Notes under the pieces: model-generated | The model's input: only the letters and a program-made list of their open reading frames with translations | Told to the model about the DNA's origin: nothing | Databases searched by the model: none | Assembly (NCBI GenBank): GCA_026168455.1 | Contig: CM047431.1 | Coordinates: forward strand, 59,416,910 to 59,480,909 | From: Theocolax elegans | Taxonomy: Eukaryota; Arthropoda; Insecta; Hymenoptera; Cerocephalidae | Reading direction: 5' to 3' | Length of the DNA: 64,000 nt | Translations under genes and position numbers: made by a program | In this document: piece by piece, positions 22,901 to 40,121 of the stretch | Layout: each line of letters starts with the position of its first letter | How positions within the stretch are numbered: position 1 is the stretch's first letter

Positions 22901-25280
22901 ATATATATATATATACACGCGTTGCGTAAAAATGTAGGTACAACCACGTGATGCTCGCTTTTGTTTCTCAAAAAGAATGCGGGAATATCGGTACACTTTG
23001 GAATCCTAATTAGGATCTCTGCTCGGATGGATTTGTCACTTTTTTTTCCTTTCTTCGGGATATATTATGTATATATAGATCTGGGTCCTCTCTATATAAT
23101 GAAACTTGACGATATTCTACGCTTGTACGTATGTAATACGTGCTCAAATAGATTTAACATGATTCTCTATTGACGAATGGGATCGTGTGTAAATTTTTAA
23201 TGATGTACCGTGGTCTATATAGAATGCAATGAAGAAACACTCACGTTATGTGTAATTGTATAGACGGAGAAAAATGTTTTATTAATTATTTTTTTTATTA
23301 AAATTTACTGTATCGTTTAGTAATGGCTGTAGGCGCATATACTGTCCGAATATAAAAAAAATAATTATTTTTTTGTTATATTTATTATTTATTTTATTTA
23401 TTTATTAATCGACAGTGCGTGTACCTTTAAACAATCCTGCAGATAGAGGCGTCAATTTCAGAAGTAGATACTACAAATTGTTAATGAATGGATTGAGATA
23501 TAAAATTAATCTATATAAACTATTTTTCGTAGTATTTAATAAAATAAACGAACTTCGAAACATACATATTATTTTTGAGCTTTTTATAAGAAAGGTAACT
23601 CTCTATAATTCGAGGGAATTACTTTTCACTAGATTGTCACTCCTTGAGAATTAGAAAGAAAATGAAAAATTTTTATAAGTACGATGCGATTTTTATTAAA
23701 CTGTTCGTATTCATTGTTATTTTACTTGCAGTTTCTACGAAGATAAACACGAATTTATTAGATTTTTACCATAACTATATTTTTAGTAGCAAACGCACGG
23801 GTCAAGCCCAAACATTAAAATTCATTTAATTTTTATATAAACTGAAAAAACAGGTATAACATTAGGACTAAATTGGGAAAGTACTCCATCAAATAGTTAC
23901 AAAATGCGTAAAAAAAGCGTTTGATCGTCAAGTTAAAAATTGAGAAAATCTATAGATGTAGTAATATATTTCTCAGTGTATTTAATTTGTCAATCGTACC
24001 CAATTTGGTGCTCTCGTGTGATATACGTTAAACCAAATCATCGCGTCGTAAAATTTAACCATTCGTATTCGTTGCCTTACGCGCACACTTGTAATATTAC
24101 CCAATATACTTTTACAATGAAAGATTTGTAATTCTTTTTTTTTTTCCTTCCGCGTAAAATGAGAAAATCGTAGCCGTTAACAATAAAAGTCATAAGAAAT
24201 CTATATTGTGCCGTGTAAACAAGTTGTTGATTTTTAATTGACTCTCGGCCAATCCGAGTGGTAATACACTTGCGCGTTGCATCTATAGATTGTTTTTCAA
24301 GGATTTGCACTTTTCCGAGTGGAATAGCCGTACCGAACCTCCTCTCTGTATATATATATATAACAGTCGTAATAATTACGGACAAGCGCGTAATAACAAA
24401 AAGTACCAGACCAGCGCAAGTAACCTTTACTTCTGCATACATTATATATATTATTAGAATCAATGTTTAATTACTGCGCATCGATTCAGAGGGTTGGGTG
24501 TATTGACTTTGCGCGTATGAGAAAACGTGTGAAAATAATGTATTTTACAATCCGCGGATGGAAATCAACTGTATAGCGATATTTCGATATGTATATACCT
24601 ATGTATAGAGGAACGATGAAAATAACGCGTATAATGAACATCGCGACGTGAAAGTCAGTTTGAAGTGTAATTCACGAGACCGCAAAAGTATATATCGCTC
24701 CAAATTTCTTGGTTGGATCAACGTTGTCTTTCTACTCCGACGAAAAAGTATATATATAGATATATACGAGGTTCGATTGTAAATTTTGCGAATTTGGTTT
24801 TCCCTTCTTCAACATCGTGATTGCTTATATACGTATTATGGTAGTTATAAAATAAATTTTACGTTACACGATATGATTATGGAGTTGCGATTTTTACACG
24901 TTAAATTAATACATGTATATAAGTCTACGTGTGCAGTGTACGCGCGCGCTACGGATGCTCTCGATCCTTATACACGAAGTGTAGCGAGAAGAAAATGTAT
25001 AATTGAATTTTATCGTATCGTTCCTTGGAACGTTATTTTACATTCCACAATTTAAATTTATTTATATAAATAAAACTCAATAAAATCGTTCAATTTTAGC
25101 CTGCACTGTTACTACTTTATAATTTATTTTTATTTTCTCGACAACGCGATACTTATATGTATTCTATATATACATGCATATATTACAACGTACGTGCACC
25201 AAATTTTCGAAACGTCCATTAAACTTACAAAATTTTTTAAATGTGTTATAGACTAAAACACCCGAAAAAAAACATTAAGT
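22901..25280. other. AT-rich non-coding stretch
   Basis: Short low-complexity frames only. A solo motif ACGGAGAAAAATGTTTT at 23264 resembles one end of the MITE at 61060, with no partner end recognised. TA tracts occur near 22895-22914 and 24350-24362. Confidence 0.5.
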
Positions 25281-25636
25281 AGACCAAAAAAAACCGACGC
25301 GTGTACGCGAGAGAAAGAGAAAGAGCGACCACGTGTGTGCACCTACGCCGCGAGCGGTAAGAAAATACGTATATACGTATACAGGTTAATAACGTCGCGC
25401 GTAGCGTCTTATAATCTTAATACAAATTTGAGTCACGTGTATGTGTATATATATATTAGGGATAATTTTTCGTTCGAAAATTCGAAAGTCCCGAAAAATG
25501 GGTAAAGAATATTATTTTTCACGGCGCGGTAGTTTAAAATTTAAAAGGCTGCACCCCGGCTCTGAGAAAACAGTCGGGAATACATAAACCTCCAGACTCG
25601 CGTCTAACTCTCACGGGACAATTAGCTGTGCACCAT

Positions 25637-25668
<32 letters not shown>

Positions 25669-26130
25669 CGCGGAGGAGACGATTGCGAGCGCGCGCGGAA
25701 ACTATTTTTTTTTCACTGTATCTTGTTTCTGCAACAATTCGTTCTCTCCCTCCTCCGCCCCACTCTCTTTTTTTTTCCTTTCCCTCGTTGATCTCCTTAT
25801 GGTGCATTTCCTCGCGAGTTTCATTGCTCCGTCTTATCCTAGATAAAACTTTATCTTTTTTTTTTGCTCATTCTCGACTACTTTGTTGGTAGCTCGATGT
25901 TTCTTAATCCACGTTGCTCTCTCGGACCGCGCGCGGTTTATGGCTCACCGTGATTCTTACGAGTTTGGACCTATTTTTCTCTTTTCTTTCTCTTTCTCTC
26001 CGCGTCTGTGTATATATATACTTGGTTGCATTCTGTGCTGTTCCCTCGACTACACTTGTTTGCATTTTGTTGCTTGGTTATCCGGTGAGCGATACCATCG
26101 ATTTTGGTAGCTGATTTAATTTTATCCTCT
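25281..26130. other. CpG-rich and pyrimidine-rich pocket
   Basis: CpG-rich to about 25400 and again at 25540-25700. From 25735 to 26005 the + strand is dominated by C/T tracts. No gene is recognised. Confidence 0.35.
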
Positions 26131-26325
26131 CTGACTGTGCGCTTGCGCGTGTGCGTACATTGGCTGAGTATCATTAGAAAACAATAAACGTTAGTTTTTA
26201 ATTGCACTTTTTATTGTGTTTGAATTTTCGTGTTTTACTGTCCGAGGCGGTTCCTATATAGATTATTTACGAGAATTCGTCGAATTAGGCAACGGCGATT
26301 TAAATGCATTCTATTATATCAGCTA

Positions 26326-26360
<35 letters not shown>

Positions 26361-27934
26361 ATATAGCGGGAACGCAGACGAATCGTTAAAAATATTGCCT
26401 TATTTATTTGGAATGTCAATCCTAAAAATCGTTCTTTTCGTAAGTGTCATAAACACTCTGTTGTTCGTCATTACATTCAACCCGTACGCATTTAAATACT
26501 CGCGAAGGAAAAAAACAACAACAACAACAACAATTAAAATTACGAAATCCTTTTGCGTCTTGTACATAAGTCTAATTGCAATGTAACCATATAGCGCCCT
26601 TTGAAAGAGAGAAAAAGAAAATGTGGAAAATCGTGACTGAAAGGTTCGGAATAATTATACATTTTTCTCTCGAATTTCTAATAATTACTAGACCCGGTTT
26701 AATTGCAAAAATTCATATGGAATCGTATTATCACACGAGTGAGCGCGAGAGAGCCTCCGAGAATTCTTGGTAAGTGTGGGGAGTGCAGGAGATCGAACGG
26801 AGAGCCTGGAAAAGTGTCGATATGATATATACTGTATATATATAGGTATAATTATTAGGGAACGTACATAGATGTCGGCGGTTCATTTCTAATTCCGTGA
26901 TTGACAGTGAGAGAAAGAGAGAGAAGAGTATTCAAACAAGACCAAAATTTTGGATGTACTTTACATTTTACAAGAACTTTCGCTCGGCTCTGTAGACGTA
27001 AATATATATAACGTATTACTGTTTCGTTAATTGTGACGATGTAAAAATTCTATGTAGATATATGTATATATATATACACGTTTTTTTGTTTGTATTTTTC
27101 TATTCTATAAATGGTCGTGTACGCGTGGGACTCGTGATAGAGGTAAAATGTTTGTACATCGTTTAGTTGATTTACGTGCGGCCACGTGTATATCTATATT
27201 ATACTTTGTGTATAAGAATAATCGTTAATTAAAGACAACCTTTCGATTATTTTCTACAGTTTTAATAAAAATTTTACAAAGTCTGTTATGTTTTTACATG
27301 ACAGATATGGTTTTATACGAATTTTATAAAGTTTGTACAAAAAATTAAATAAAAATTGTTGCTTTTACAAAAGTTCGTATTAATTATATATATATATGTT
27401 ATATAGAAAGTTATATAGAAAATTTGGTTGAAAGAAAATGCAGGCATATTTTTTTATTACGCGGGGATAATCTAGATCGTGGAAGTTGTCGTATAGCAAG
27501 GCACTTTGACACTTTTGATAGTCGTTAAACAAAATATCTTTGGATAAATATCGACTAAAATTGTTATTGAAAAAAATCTATTAGTAACCAGTAAACAACA
27601 AGTCATTCGTTTCCCGGTTTCTGAGAGACGTTTGTAAAGTTTTCTTGCGTTTTTATTCAATTTTATTCAATTTTTCCTTGCGGGTATATATATAGACATA
27701 TAACATTCATATATAATGAAAAATTAATAATCAAATTTATATATCGATTCGTCGTGAAAAATTCAAACCGTTATTAACGACGACAAAATAGTATACCTAG
27801 ACAAGTAATCTTCCTCAATTTAAAATCCACAAGATGAAAGGAGGATCTCTTTTAACGATAATGGAAAAATGTAAGATTTAAAAAAAGTAATAATACCCAA
27901 CCTTGGAACAACAAGTTAGAATGAGCATCAAAAG

Positions 27935-27937
<3 letters not shown>
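26131..27937. other. Mixed non-coding stretch with microsatellites
   Basis: Contains a TG tract (26324-26352) and an ACA triplet tract (26516-26532). A strong isolated donor-like sequence, TTGGTAAGTG, at 26767-26776 has no convincing exon before it. Otherwise AT-rich. Confidence 0.45.

Positions 27938-27970
<33 letters not shown>
27938..27970. repeat. (TA)n microsatellite
   Basis: Uninterrupted alternating TA tract of about 33 bp. Confidence 0.95.
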
Positions 27971-27973
<3 letters not shown>

Positions 27974-29542
27974 AAACCATTACTCAACGCGGGTCGATAC
28001 TCAAAGGTTTCCGGGAAAAATCGTCAGAGACTCGCGAACAGCGAGCGCGCGACCCTGATAACTCGACCGTGAAATTCGAAATTCCCGGGGCTCTTGGCGC
28101 ACCTTGCGCGACGCTCAAATTTTCGCGAAAGAGATTGCTCGACGCATCGAGAGTGTAACCTAGAATAAGTTTTATCGAGATCAATTATATAGCCATAGCT
28201 CGTTCGAATGACAATTTCGAAAAAGTATTTTTTTCTTCTTCGGGTTTCTCTATATATATGTATATGTAATATATTCGAAGCTAGCGTTGTGCGTGTAATT
28301 ACTTGATGTTTGGTATACGCGATCAAGTCAACGGTTTCCGCTACCGATACAGTTATAGCGTCCTTGTCTATTTTTTCTCCATTTTAAATCTAAGATACGT
28401 ATGTACAAGATACACACACACACTTATACGTGTATATAAATTGAGTATACTCAAAAATTGGGTAAAGATATATATACGTTACCATGGGTGTGTACAGCGA
28501 GGGGAGTCGCTTTCGCGAGAAAGTTGAATATGCAGTTTCTCCTATTTTTTACTATTTGTTATTATTGCCCGATTGCATTGGAAATGAAGAAAATTGAATT
28601 GATCGTGCATATGTATATATATATATACTGCATATACGCGGCTGCTGCGAGAGCTGAATAGACGAATATAATAATGGCTGATATTGCGAACTGGTTTTCC
28701 AGCTCGGATATAATTCGCATTGTATACGTATACGACTACTATATAGCGATAATTCGCGAAGGCATTCAATTAGAAGAAGGATTCATTTTTTTATAGTTTT
28801 TAATCGTAATATTTATAAGGGATAGAAGAGAAATATTGTGATTATTAATATTAATTATCATCGCCGTTTGATTCATTGTAATTTACGACGTTATTAATGT
28901 CGTTAATATTACACTATACCCGAGTCGGAATATGCAAATGTATATATAGAACCGATGTAGATGTTAATAATAATTCAATATCATTCGATTGATGAAACTG
29001 GGCGATTTGAAAAGATCAACTACCTACATCAGGATGTAAACCAGTTCTTTGAGAAACACTCGACCGAGACGAGATTCATCAAGTTAATTTATAATAATAA
29101 AAGATAACCGAGGACATAAAGAACATCCGGATTTTCTTGATACGCGATGAGTCTCTCGCATGAAACACATATTACACTCAGATGTACGTAAATAGAGTAT
29201 ACTCGTTTTGAGTTTCATTTTCATTATTCTTTTCTTTTTTTTTTATATAGCTTTTAGCGTTTATTTTACTCGTGCAAAAGTTAATGAAACGTTATAAGTC
29301 GTATGATGTTTCGACGTGGTTTTTTTTATGATCATACTAGACACTCGGGATGCATGAAGATTTTAGAATTATGATTCAAAAAGTGAATAAATACTGCCGG
29401 AATATTCGGGATAAAAAGCTGACGTTCGATTGTTTATATATGTATTTAGTCCAGAATTGAAACATAAACATGTACTTTTGGTATTTTTACCATATACCAG
29501 CAAACAATTTTTATTCACGACATTCAGATGTACACGCATTTA
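27971..29542. other. Non-coding stretch with small CpG pocket
   Basis: CpG-rich at 27985-28150, then AT-rich. No gene is supported. Confidence 0.5.
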
Positions 29543-30114
29543 CAGTACCGATCAATAATTTTTGTCACCCTTTGAACAAGATCATCAAAACTCATTTTAA
29601 AGATTTTTGTAAGAGCTTTCAAGCTAAATTAATTGCATAACTTAAATTAGATTTTTTTTATCAAATAACGACATCGTATGTAAAAAAAGAAAATTTAATT
29701 TTTTTCAGTAACTTTATATTAGTGCATTTTAAAAGGGAGTTATTGAACTTAAAAGCTGTGTATTCTATTTGAAAGCTCGAAAATATTTTTATGTTTTTTT
29801 TAATAGGCTGTTTATGGTAATTTATTAGTGTTATATTTCGGAAAATTTGGTTTTTTCAAAAAAAAATATTAAATGAAAAAGCTGTTACATGTATGCCTAT
29901 AGAAACCTATACAAAATTATAAAACAAAATCGAAAATAATTTTTTTTCAATTTTTTATTGCGATCTTTTATAACGAGGTTAAAAATATATAAAATTAATT
30001 ACTAAAAAATAATCGCCCGCTGGTTTTTTACGACAATATTCTAAGTCGAGATATAGAATTTTGAAGTTTTGGTGATTTCGTCCGAAGGATCGGAAAAGTT
30101 ATTGATCGATACTG
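29543..30114. mobile_element. Non-autonomous element with Tc1/mariner-like ends
   Basis: The left end is CAGTACCGATCAATAATTTT and the reverse complement of the right end is CAGTATCGATCAATAACTTT, giving inverted ends of about 26 bp with few mismatches. A second block of similarity lies further in (ATCATCAAAACTC versus ATCACCAAAACTT). CAGT-type ends after a TA are typical of Tc1/mariner elements. The left flank ends in TA, but the base pair directly after the right end is TT, so a clean TA duplication is not preserved. The 572-bp interior is AT-rich and closed in all frames, so no transposase remains. Confidence 0.65.
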
Positions 30115-30886
30115 TTTATATATATATACAAACTACACGTATATAAACGAATTAAAAATAAAAATAGGTATATATCGCGCAATTGTTCTTTTTTTCCTTG
30201 TTGCATTATAAAATCCTTTGGATATTTTCTCTCTTTATATATATATATATATGTATACATATAGGATGGTTAAATACGTGAGTCGGAAATCGTTTCCGAT
30301 TAATCGCGTTCGATCACACACGAAAAGGCCATAAACCCGCACTTTTCTGATCGAAGCTTCCGGTAAGCGCAAACACATCAAACATCGGGTGAAAGTTCGG
30401 AAAGTCACGCGTGGCCCGCGATTCCCATCGAGAATCCGCTTATTTTTCCGATCCATTTACTTCGTCCGACTGCAGTATATATATACACACGGAATCGGAA
30501 CGTGAATTATTTGTTTTTCTGCAGAGGCGCAACGCAACATTAGATGCGCTAACTTTTGGACACACAATGCACCGATTCCTGGGATTGTGTTTTTGTACGT
30601 ATATATTAGGTCACACGAATTATTAAGAAATAGAACTTTCTACAGAAAACGTTCGTTTATTTGTTTAGAAAGATTTTTGTTTTCACCGTTATATTATATA
30701 TACATCTCAATGCATACACGATAAATTCATATCTATTTATATAGGATTTATATCTTAATTTTCGCACATTCGTTTCTCCATTAACTTGGATTTCACTGTC
30801 AGCGTGTCATTTATATCGAGTTTACGTAAGCCTGATATCTTTCGAGAGCAGGAAGTAGATATACGAGGTATACATAAATACGCGTG

Positions 30887-30888
<2 letters not shown>
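30115..30888. other. Mixed non-coding stretch with small CpG pocket
   Basis: Slightly GC-rich at 30290-30480 with short TA tracts at each side. No gene is supported. Confidence 0.45.

Positions 30889-30922
<34 letters not shown>
30889..30922. repeat. (AT)n microsatellite
   Basis: Alternating AT tract of about 34 bp. Confidence 0.95.
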
Positions 30923-30924
<2 letters not shown>

Positions 30925-31990
30925 CATATATTATTGATCTACATATTAAATTTTTATACCAATATACAAACAATACCTATTTTTGTGAAATATGACAAAC
31001 ATTTACGTCGAGAGAAATATTGCGAATTAATGTTTACCGATATGTAATTAAAAAAAAATATGAATCATTTGATGCAATTGATAATAATATATATATATAA
31101 AATACGTAAACGAATAATATCTATTTTATGAATATTAGTCATTGTATTTTCTTTCGTATATAATTGCTCAACTATATTATTTTATGCTCTCTTTTTTAAT
31201 TTTTTTACACTTATATTTTTGCACGCATATATATATGTGTATATTCGTTTTAAATGTAATAATAATACTTCGCGTAGAAAGATAAAAAAAAATAAATCGT
31301 CGTGTTTTTAATATTGTTATGCCTTCATTTGAAATATCTTTCAAATAAATTTCGGTATTATTCATTTTTCTTCAATATTGTTTTGTTGATTAACACGTAA
31401 CGTAGCGTGCGTGTAATATAGCACGATTATAAAAAAAACATAATTTGGATTAGGAAAATAGTCTGAATTATTACACAATACATTATTAATTATTAGTAAT
31501 AAACGTTTTTTCGAGAATGTATAGCTCATGTTTATTCTTCTTTTAAACAATTGGATAGACAGCGAGGACAGGTGCGATCGTGAGAAGACCGAAAAGACTT
31601 GTTTATGCGTTTATTTCTAATTTAAAAATTTTTTTTGTAAGTTTTGGAACAAACGCACAAAGTATATCACAAATTACACATTAGCAGTTACTCCTTCTGT
31701 AAATTTCATTCTATTATAAATTCATTATAAAATCGCGATTATTTAGTAGAAATCAGTCTATTTGCGAAATGGTCCACTTTGCTATCAGAAATGACTATGA
31801 TAAATTGCCTATTAATAGGTTATAAATGAAACGGTTTTTTTCATAAGAAAGTTCTGAACGTAACCTCGATATATTTTTTTAACTCTGTTAATCGAGTACT
31901 TATAATCTCTCTATAAATAAATTATATAGATTTCGTTTAATAAAATGCGGATATTTCCTTGTTCTATCCATTTTCTTTTTGTCGTTGCAG
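30923..31990. other. AT-rich non-coding stretch
   Basis: Nothing supported except that the last 35 bases form a pyrimidine-rich tract ending GTCGTTGCAG, an acceptor-like sequence. Confidence 0.5.
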
Positions 31991-32190
31991 GAATGCATGG
32001 TATATATTATTTTACGTACACACACACGAAATTGGGTGGGCTTTCGAACGTTATCTGAGAATGCAATGCGGTGCACGTAGACACTACATCGATGATAAAG
32101 GAATACACTAAGCTGGATGAATGTTTTGATTTACGATCGCGATGTACATATATAAAATCGAATAAATGTAGATTATCGCGTTGATTCTAT
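31991..32190 (+). other. Weak candidate alternative terminal exon
   Basis: A strong acceptor-like sequence (pyrimidine-rich tract, then TTGCAG at 31985-31990) is followed by a frame that matches the phase left by the candidate exon at 2614. Joined to CG, it reads through 39 further codons to TAA at 32109-32111. An AATAAA hexamer lies 50 bp downstream at 32161-32166. Read alone, such open stretches and AATAAA hexamers are common in AT-rich DNA, and the encoded peptide resembles no family I know. Chance is the default explanation. Confidence 0.15.
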
Positions 32191-35099
<2,909 letters not shown>

Positions 35100-35707
35100 T
35101 GTTTTAACGATGTAAAACATTCGTGGTATATTTATAGGGGAAATATAAACATATTTGGAAAATTTGAACGAGATAGAATCATTCTTACCATAGTTATGCA
35201 GTTAAATGTGTCAAAAATAGAATTCGGTGTCAGATCCTCCTTTTGACTCATTATTTTTTTTATTTCTTTGACATTATTTGCGGATGGTCATTTAATTAAA
35301 TGGTTGTACTTAATATGAGCTCTTTTATTTAGGTAATTTTTCGTTGATGAGAAAAAAAGTTAATTTATTAAAAAATATAAATTGTTTAAAATATTAATTT
35401 TTTTACAAAAAAATTAATCCCTTTATAATACATTTTTTTTGTGATAAACGAAAAACCGTTAAAATAAAAAATAGGTTATTTAAAGTTGTAGCATTTGCTT
35501 TCAAGAATATTCACAAAATAAATCCAAAAATTGATGAGACGCGCCACCAACAACATTTTTATACCGAACGCCAATTTAGGCTCATTTTTTGGCGTTTGAC
35601 AACTTTGGTTAAAACAATTTTATCGTATTAAAATTTTCTAAAAATGTTTATATTTTTTCTACAAAAGTATATACCACAAAAATTTTAAATCATTAAGTTG
35701 AAAAACA
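35100..35707. mobile_element. Palindromic element, about 0.6 kb
   Basis: The left arm at 35100-35166 (contains ATTCGTGGTATATTTATAGG) pairs imperfectly with the right arm at 35632-35707 (contains GTATATACCACAAAAATTTT). Inner segments also pair, for example AATTTTTCGTTGATGAGAAA near 35337 with the region around GATAAACGAAAAACCG near 35443. No open frame. The structure fits a foldback or MITE-type element. Exact ends and target duplications were not resolved. Confidence 0.5.
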
Positions 35708-37069
35708 ATAAAATGTATTACTCTTAAGTAACTCAGATACGGTTGACGTCGATTTTAAACATCTTACTTGAAGAGTTACTTGTGTAAGTATTGAGATTTG
35801 CTTAGTCATGTGCGGAGATTCGCAGTTTTTTTTAATATGTTAGTAGCACTCTAGTTGAAAACTCGTTGACACGACATATCCGCATTTAGCGATTGAGGGC
35901 TTATAGAGCAGTCACGCAATTTTTGTGTTACGTTATAAGTTGCTTGAGACGATCGCTTATTCAATTTGTTATTATTCCTACTTTGTCGACGTAATATATT
36001 ACATTAAAATAGGTGTTATTAAAAAAAACATAAGAAATTGACTTATATAAAATACGAAGATTTATTGCCCTTTGATTATTAACATAATTAATTAGTGAGC
36101 TAAATATCGAAAAAAAATATTCTTCAGTTTTTACAACCATCACTCACTAAAATTTGTAATATAATTTTCTTACAATATTAGTTTACGTGCAATGAGTTAT
36201 TTAAAATTTACAGAAAGGAATGGTTTAAAAAGGTAATGAAAATTTCCGCTTAAAATCCAGTGAACATTTAGTCAGTTATTAACAAATGAAAAGCAATCCA
36301 CTCTCAAAAATTTTGCATTAATTAATATCTGGCCTATTTTAATTATGTTATATCTTATATCCTATTTTACGACGATGAGGTAGAGTCGGTAAAAATTAAG
36401 TAATCAATAACATACCCTCCAAATAAATTGCCACAAACTAGTTAGTGGATTTAAATTTTTTTAAATTTAGTATTTACCTAAATTGTAGTACTATCATCTC
36501 TGATAGAAATTTCGTTATTTGTTAACGGTTTGAGGTTAAAAGTAGTTATTCTTCTACCGATTTTCTTTATCTGTCAGTTTATTTAAAAGAAAATATTTTT
36601 GATTAATTATAGAGCGACGCATCAGTGCACAATTAAGAACATTTTTTAGATGTATTTTTTTGATGAAAATTGTATAGTAATAATAGTGTATATAAAGAAT
36701 AATGTATATAATTATTAAATTATTATAAATAAAGAAGAAACAGCCTGTCGAGGATGAAGGAAATCCATCAAAATATCGCTAATTAAAAATTTTATTGTGC
36801 TAGTTCATCAACGTCGACATCAACATCCCTTATAGATTAAACAAACTGTATCTGGACGATAAATAAATCAATTACTATTACAATAAATCAGTTTATACCA
36901 TTAAAAATCGTTTTAATTTCTACTGAGCATGGTGAACGTGTTTTTGAAATGTAATTACTGTAAAACATATAGTTATAATTCCCAATGTAATTCTCAATAT
37001 TTATTAAAATTCTAGAGAAAAATTACTCGAACGAGGAAGCTAGCATTTTACCTTGAATATAGTACTAAA
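35708..37069. other. AT-rich non-coding stretch
   Basis: Very AT-rich, with no gene or clear element. Confidence 0.5.
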
Positions 37070-37289
37070 TTTTTATTTCTACACATCTTTGAATTCTTAA
37101 AACGATATTTTATTATTGTTCGAATATGAACACGCCAACGTTACTCTGATATTTGTTTTACGCACGATACACGTACCTTTAACGTGACAAACGCATACCA
37201 TTTGAATTAATAAAATTTAGCGGTATATCTTAAACTATATTGATCCATACGGAACTATCGGTTAAATAAATAATACATCAAACCCTAAT

Positions 37290-37745
37290 TCGCGATGTTC
37301 GTCGAAGCTCACGTATCGTAGGCGTATCCCCGCAAAATTTAGAGAGTCGTAAACGATAAGTTTTCGTAGTAGAGCTTCGGTAGGCTACCGCGTTCAATCG
37401 ATAAAAAGCCATGGCGACACGTACAGCTTGTGTGACTCAGAACGTGTTGGAGGGGTTGGCTTGAAACCCACCGCCGTCGATATATCCCGGACCCTCTCTC
37501 TCTCTTTCTCTCTTAACGTACATATATGTACATCGAGGTTTAGGCTTTAGCAAAGGCAAAGAAGAGGCGCGCGCGCGCGATATTCTTCTGGAGATAAAGA
37601 CCGGCGAGTCGAAGGATTCGCCGACGCGTGGGAATGGATTTGTGAGTTTGGCGATGAAGGAAGTGGACGAGGGTTATGGACATCGGATGGTGACGAGGTA
37701 ACTCAACCGATGATTACCTAGAAGATTTGACGTGACGAGGAAATG
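37290..37745. other. CpG-rich pocket (copy 1)
   Basis: GC-rich island within the duplicated unit, including GAGGCGCGCGCGCGCGAT at 37564-37581 and a CT tract. Possible enhancer or promoter, duplicated with the unit (second copy about 42133-42588). No gene is supported. Confidence 0.35.
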
Positions 37746-40121
37746 CTTTGTCGATTTAACGATTTCATCTGTCTGTGCCTGCGTGTGTGTCAGATGCTTT
37801 TTTTCTTGAGAACTTCGGGATCGTTCGAACGATCGGCGTTAATAATAATAACGACGATACCAACTGGCATATGTGGTCGAAACATTTATTGCATTTATAA
37901 TTTTGTCATACATTTTCTTTATTTTTGTATTTAAAGTTATCTTAATAATATTTATATTTCCACATTAATATTTTTAATTTAATTTACTTAGTCTGCAGAA
38001 TTAGATTATTTATGCTCATCCAGTTTGGTGTTGAGGCTACGAATTGTAGCACACCATTGACTGATGATTAAGAATATTTATATATTCTGGCTCGTACAGA
38101 CCGTTAAAATTATAACGTTAATAGTAATAATTTATCGAGATATTTGAGTACACGGAAGCTCTGTAAGATACATTTATTGGGTGAGTGAGCCAGTATCTAA
38201 ACAATTGTTTAATAAATCGTTAAATATAGGCATATTTATTTAATAGGGCTGATATATCCGAACTTTATGATTTACTGGTAATGCATTAAAATACACGCAT
38301 TTTTATAGATTTACAGAAAAATATATAAAACAGGCAGATGATGAGAATTTTTTAAATTCGTGTTCATTCACCAGCTCCTTTATTCATTTATTACATTTTA
38401 GGCTATTCTTTTATCTTTTATATAATTTTCAAATGGATAATAACGCGCAACAATTTAAAATTCTCCTTATTCGTCCATTCACTGAGCAATCCACCCTATA
38501 TTTGGAGACCAAAGCTTCCACACTCAAGAAATAATGTAAACCGCCTTAATGTATAGATAACCTAAACACCACGCATATTTTTACGCCTTTAATTATTCTA
38601 CTGTTGTATCGTTGTAGGTAAAAAAAAATTCTCGTGGAATAAAGCACTTATTCACCTTACGCTGCACGTGCGTCGAAAATGTACATCATATACCGAGTCC
38701 TTTTTTTTTCTTTACTGTCTTTTATTTCGCTTCTGGATCTTATACCGATATTGCTCCATCAAAGTTTAAGTGCGTTTCATCAAACTTTCCCACCGGTCCA
38801 AGTGAAGCAAATATTTCTTTCCGGCTCACACTTGCGTGTACATATACAGAAAATGTATAGGATGTTGTAATTTTCGTGTCCTTTTCCGTATAAAAATATA
38901 TTCATCACCTTTTTAATTATGTATATGGCATTTCTCTGTTGCACCCTTTTTTTGTTCAAAATGAACTGTTTATTTTAGTCCCGTGTTACTTAATTCAATT
39001 GTTCGCGTCTCGTAATGTATCCGTCGTAGGTGCGCATCACGTTAATTGTGTAATATATTTCTCGTTTACACTTTCGATACGCGCGGTATATGCACACCTC
39101 GTATAACTAAAGTAATGCAGGTATTATGGTAATCGAGTGCATCTATCTATCTATATATATATATATATATATAGTAATTTAGGTAGTCTATCATTATTAT
39201 TGGCACTGGGTATACAGTAATTTCGTAACTGTCAAATTTGTGATTAATGGCGAATTTTCGTGATCGGCAGCGGGTAACACGATTGCGACAATCGCAAAAT
39301 ATTATTTAATATAATATAATTAAACCATTTTTTTAAAATACTGTAGTTAAAAATTTTAAATAGTTATATAATTAAAATTAAGCTATTGAAGTTAAAAACT
39401 GCACGTGTGCTGATCTATCGTTATATATATTTTTTAAATTACGTTAATAATTGTATAATTATCCATATTTATTTTCAAATGATTAACATTACCAAAAGTA
39501 AAACTTTCAACATTTTAAAATTAATTTTAATGTTTGTCCGACTCGATGTATAATTATAAATTGTAATTTTTTATCAGGATAAACGAATAATACATCACTA
39601 TACGTTTAAGTATGTATATGTATATATACGTACATATCGTCTGATCGATCGAATCCTCAATAACAATTTTCGTATCTGAAACATTATATGGCGGTCGATG
39701 AAAAGAAATGTCCCGTTTTCGATTATTATGCTCGTCCGGTAAACTTGTATAAGATAGGGACGAGAGATGTTCGCCTCAAGGGGAATCCTCATTTTTTAAA
39801 GAAAGTCAAAAAAGGAGGCCGCATTCTTAAGCCACAGAAAATGTGGAAACAGCATTCAGTTATTTCGCGTTATACAAAAATATATAAACACACCGCGATC
39901 TCGTAGCTGTTGCACCACGATTTTAGAACGGTAGATTAAAAATATTTTATTGTCTTTTCGAACGTGCATATGCAATTTATATCACGATGCTGCATACGAC
40001 TCTTTAGTTTAATATTGAAATATTAGATTTGTTTTTAAATATATAAATTGTTTTATTATTATTTTTCACCACACGAATTTTCGCGCACTAATTTGTTCGA
40101 TTGAACTTAATGTATATATAA

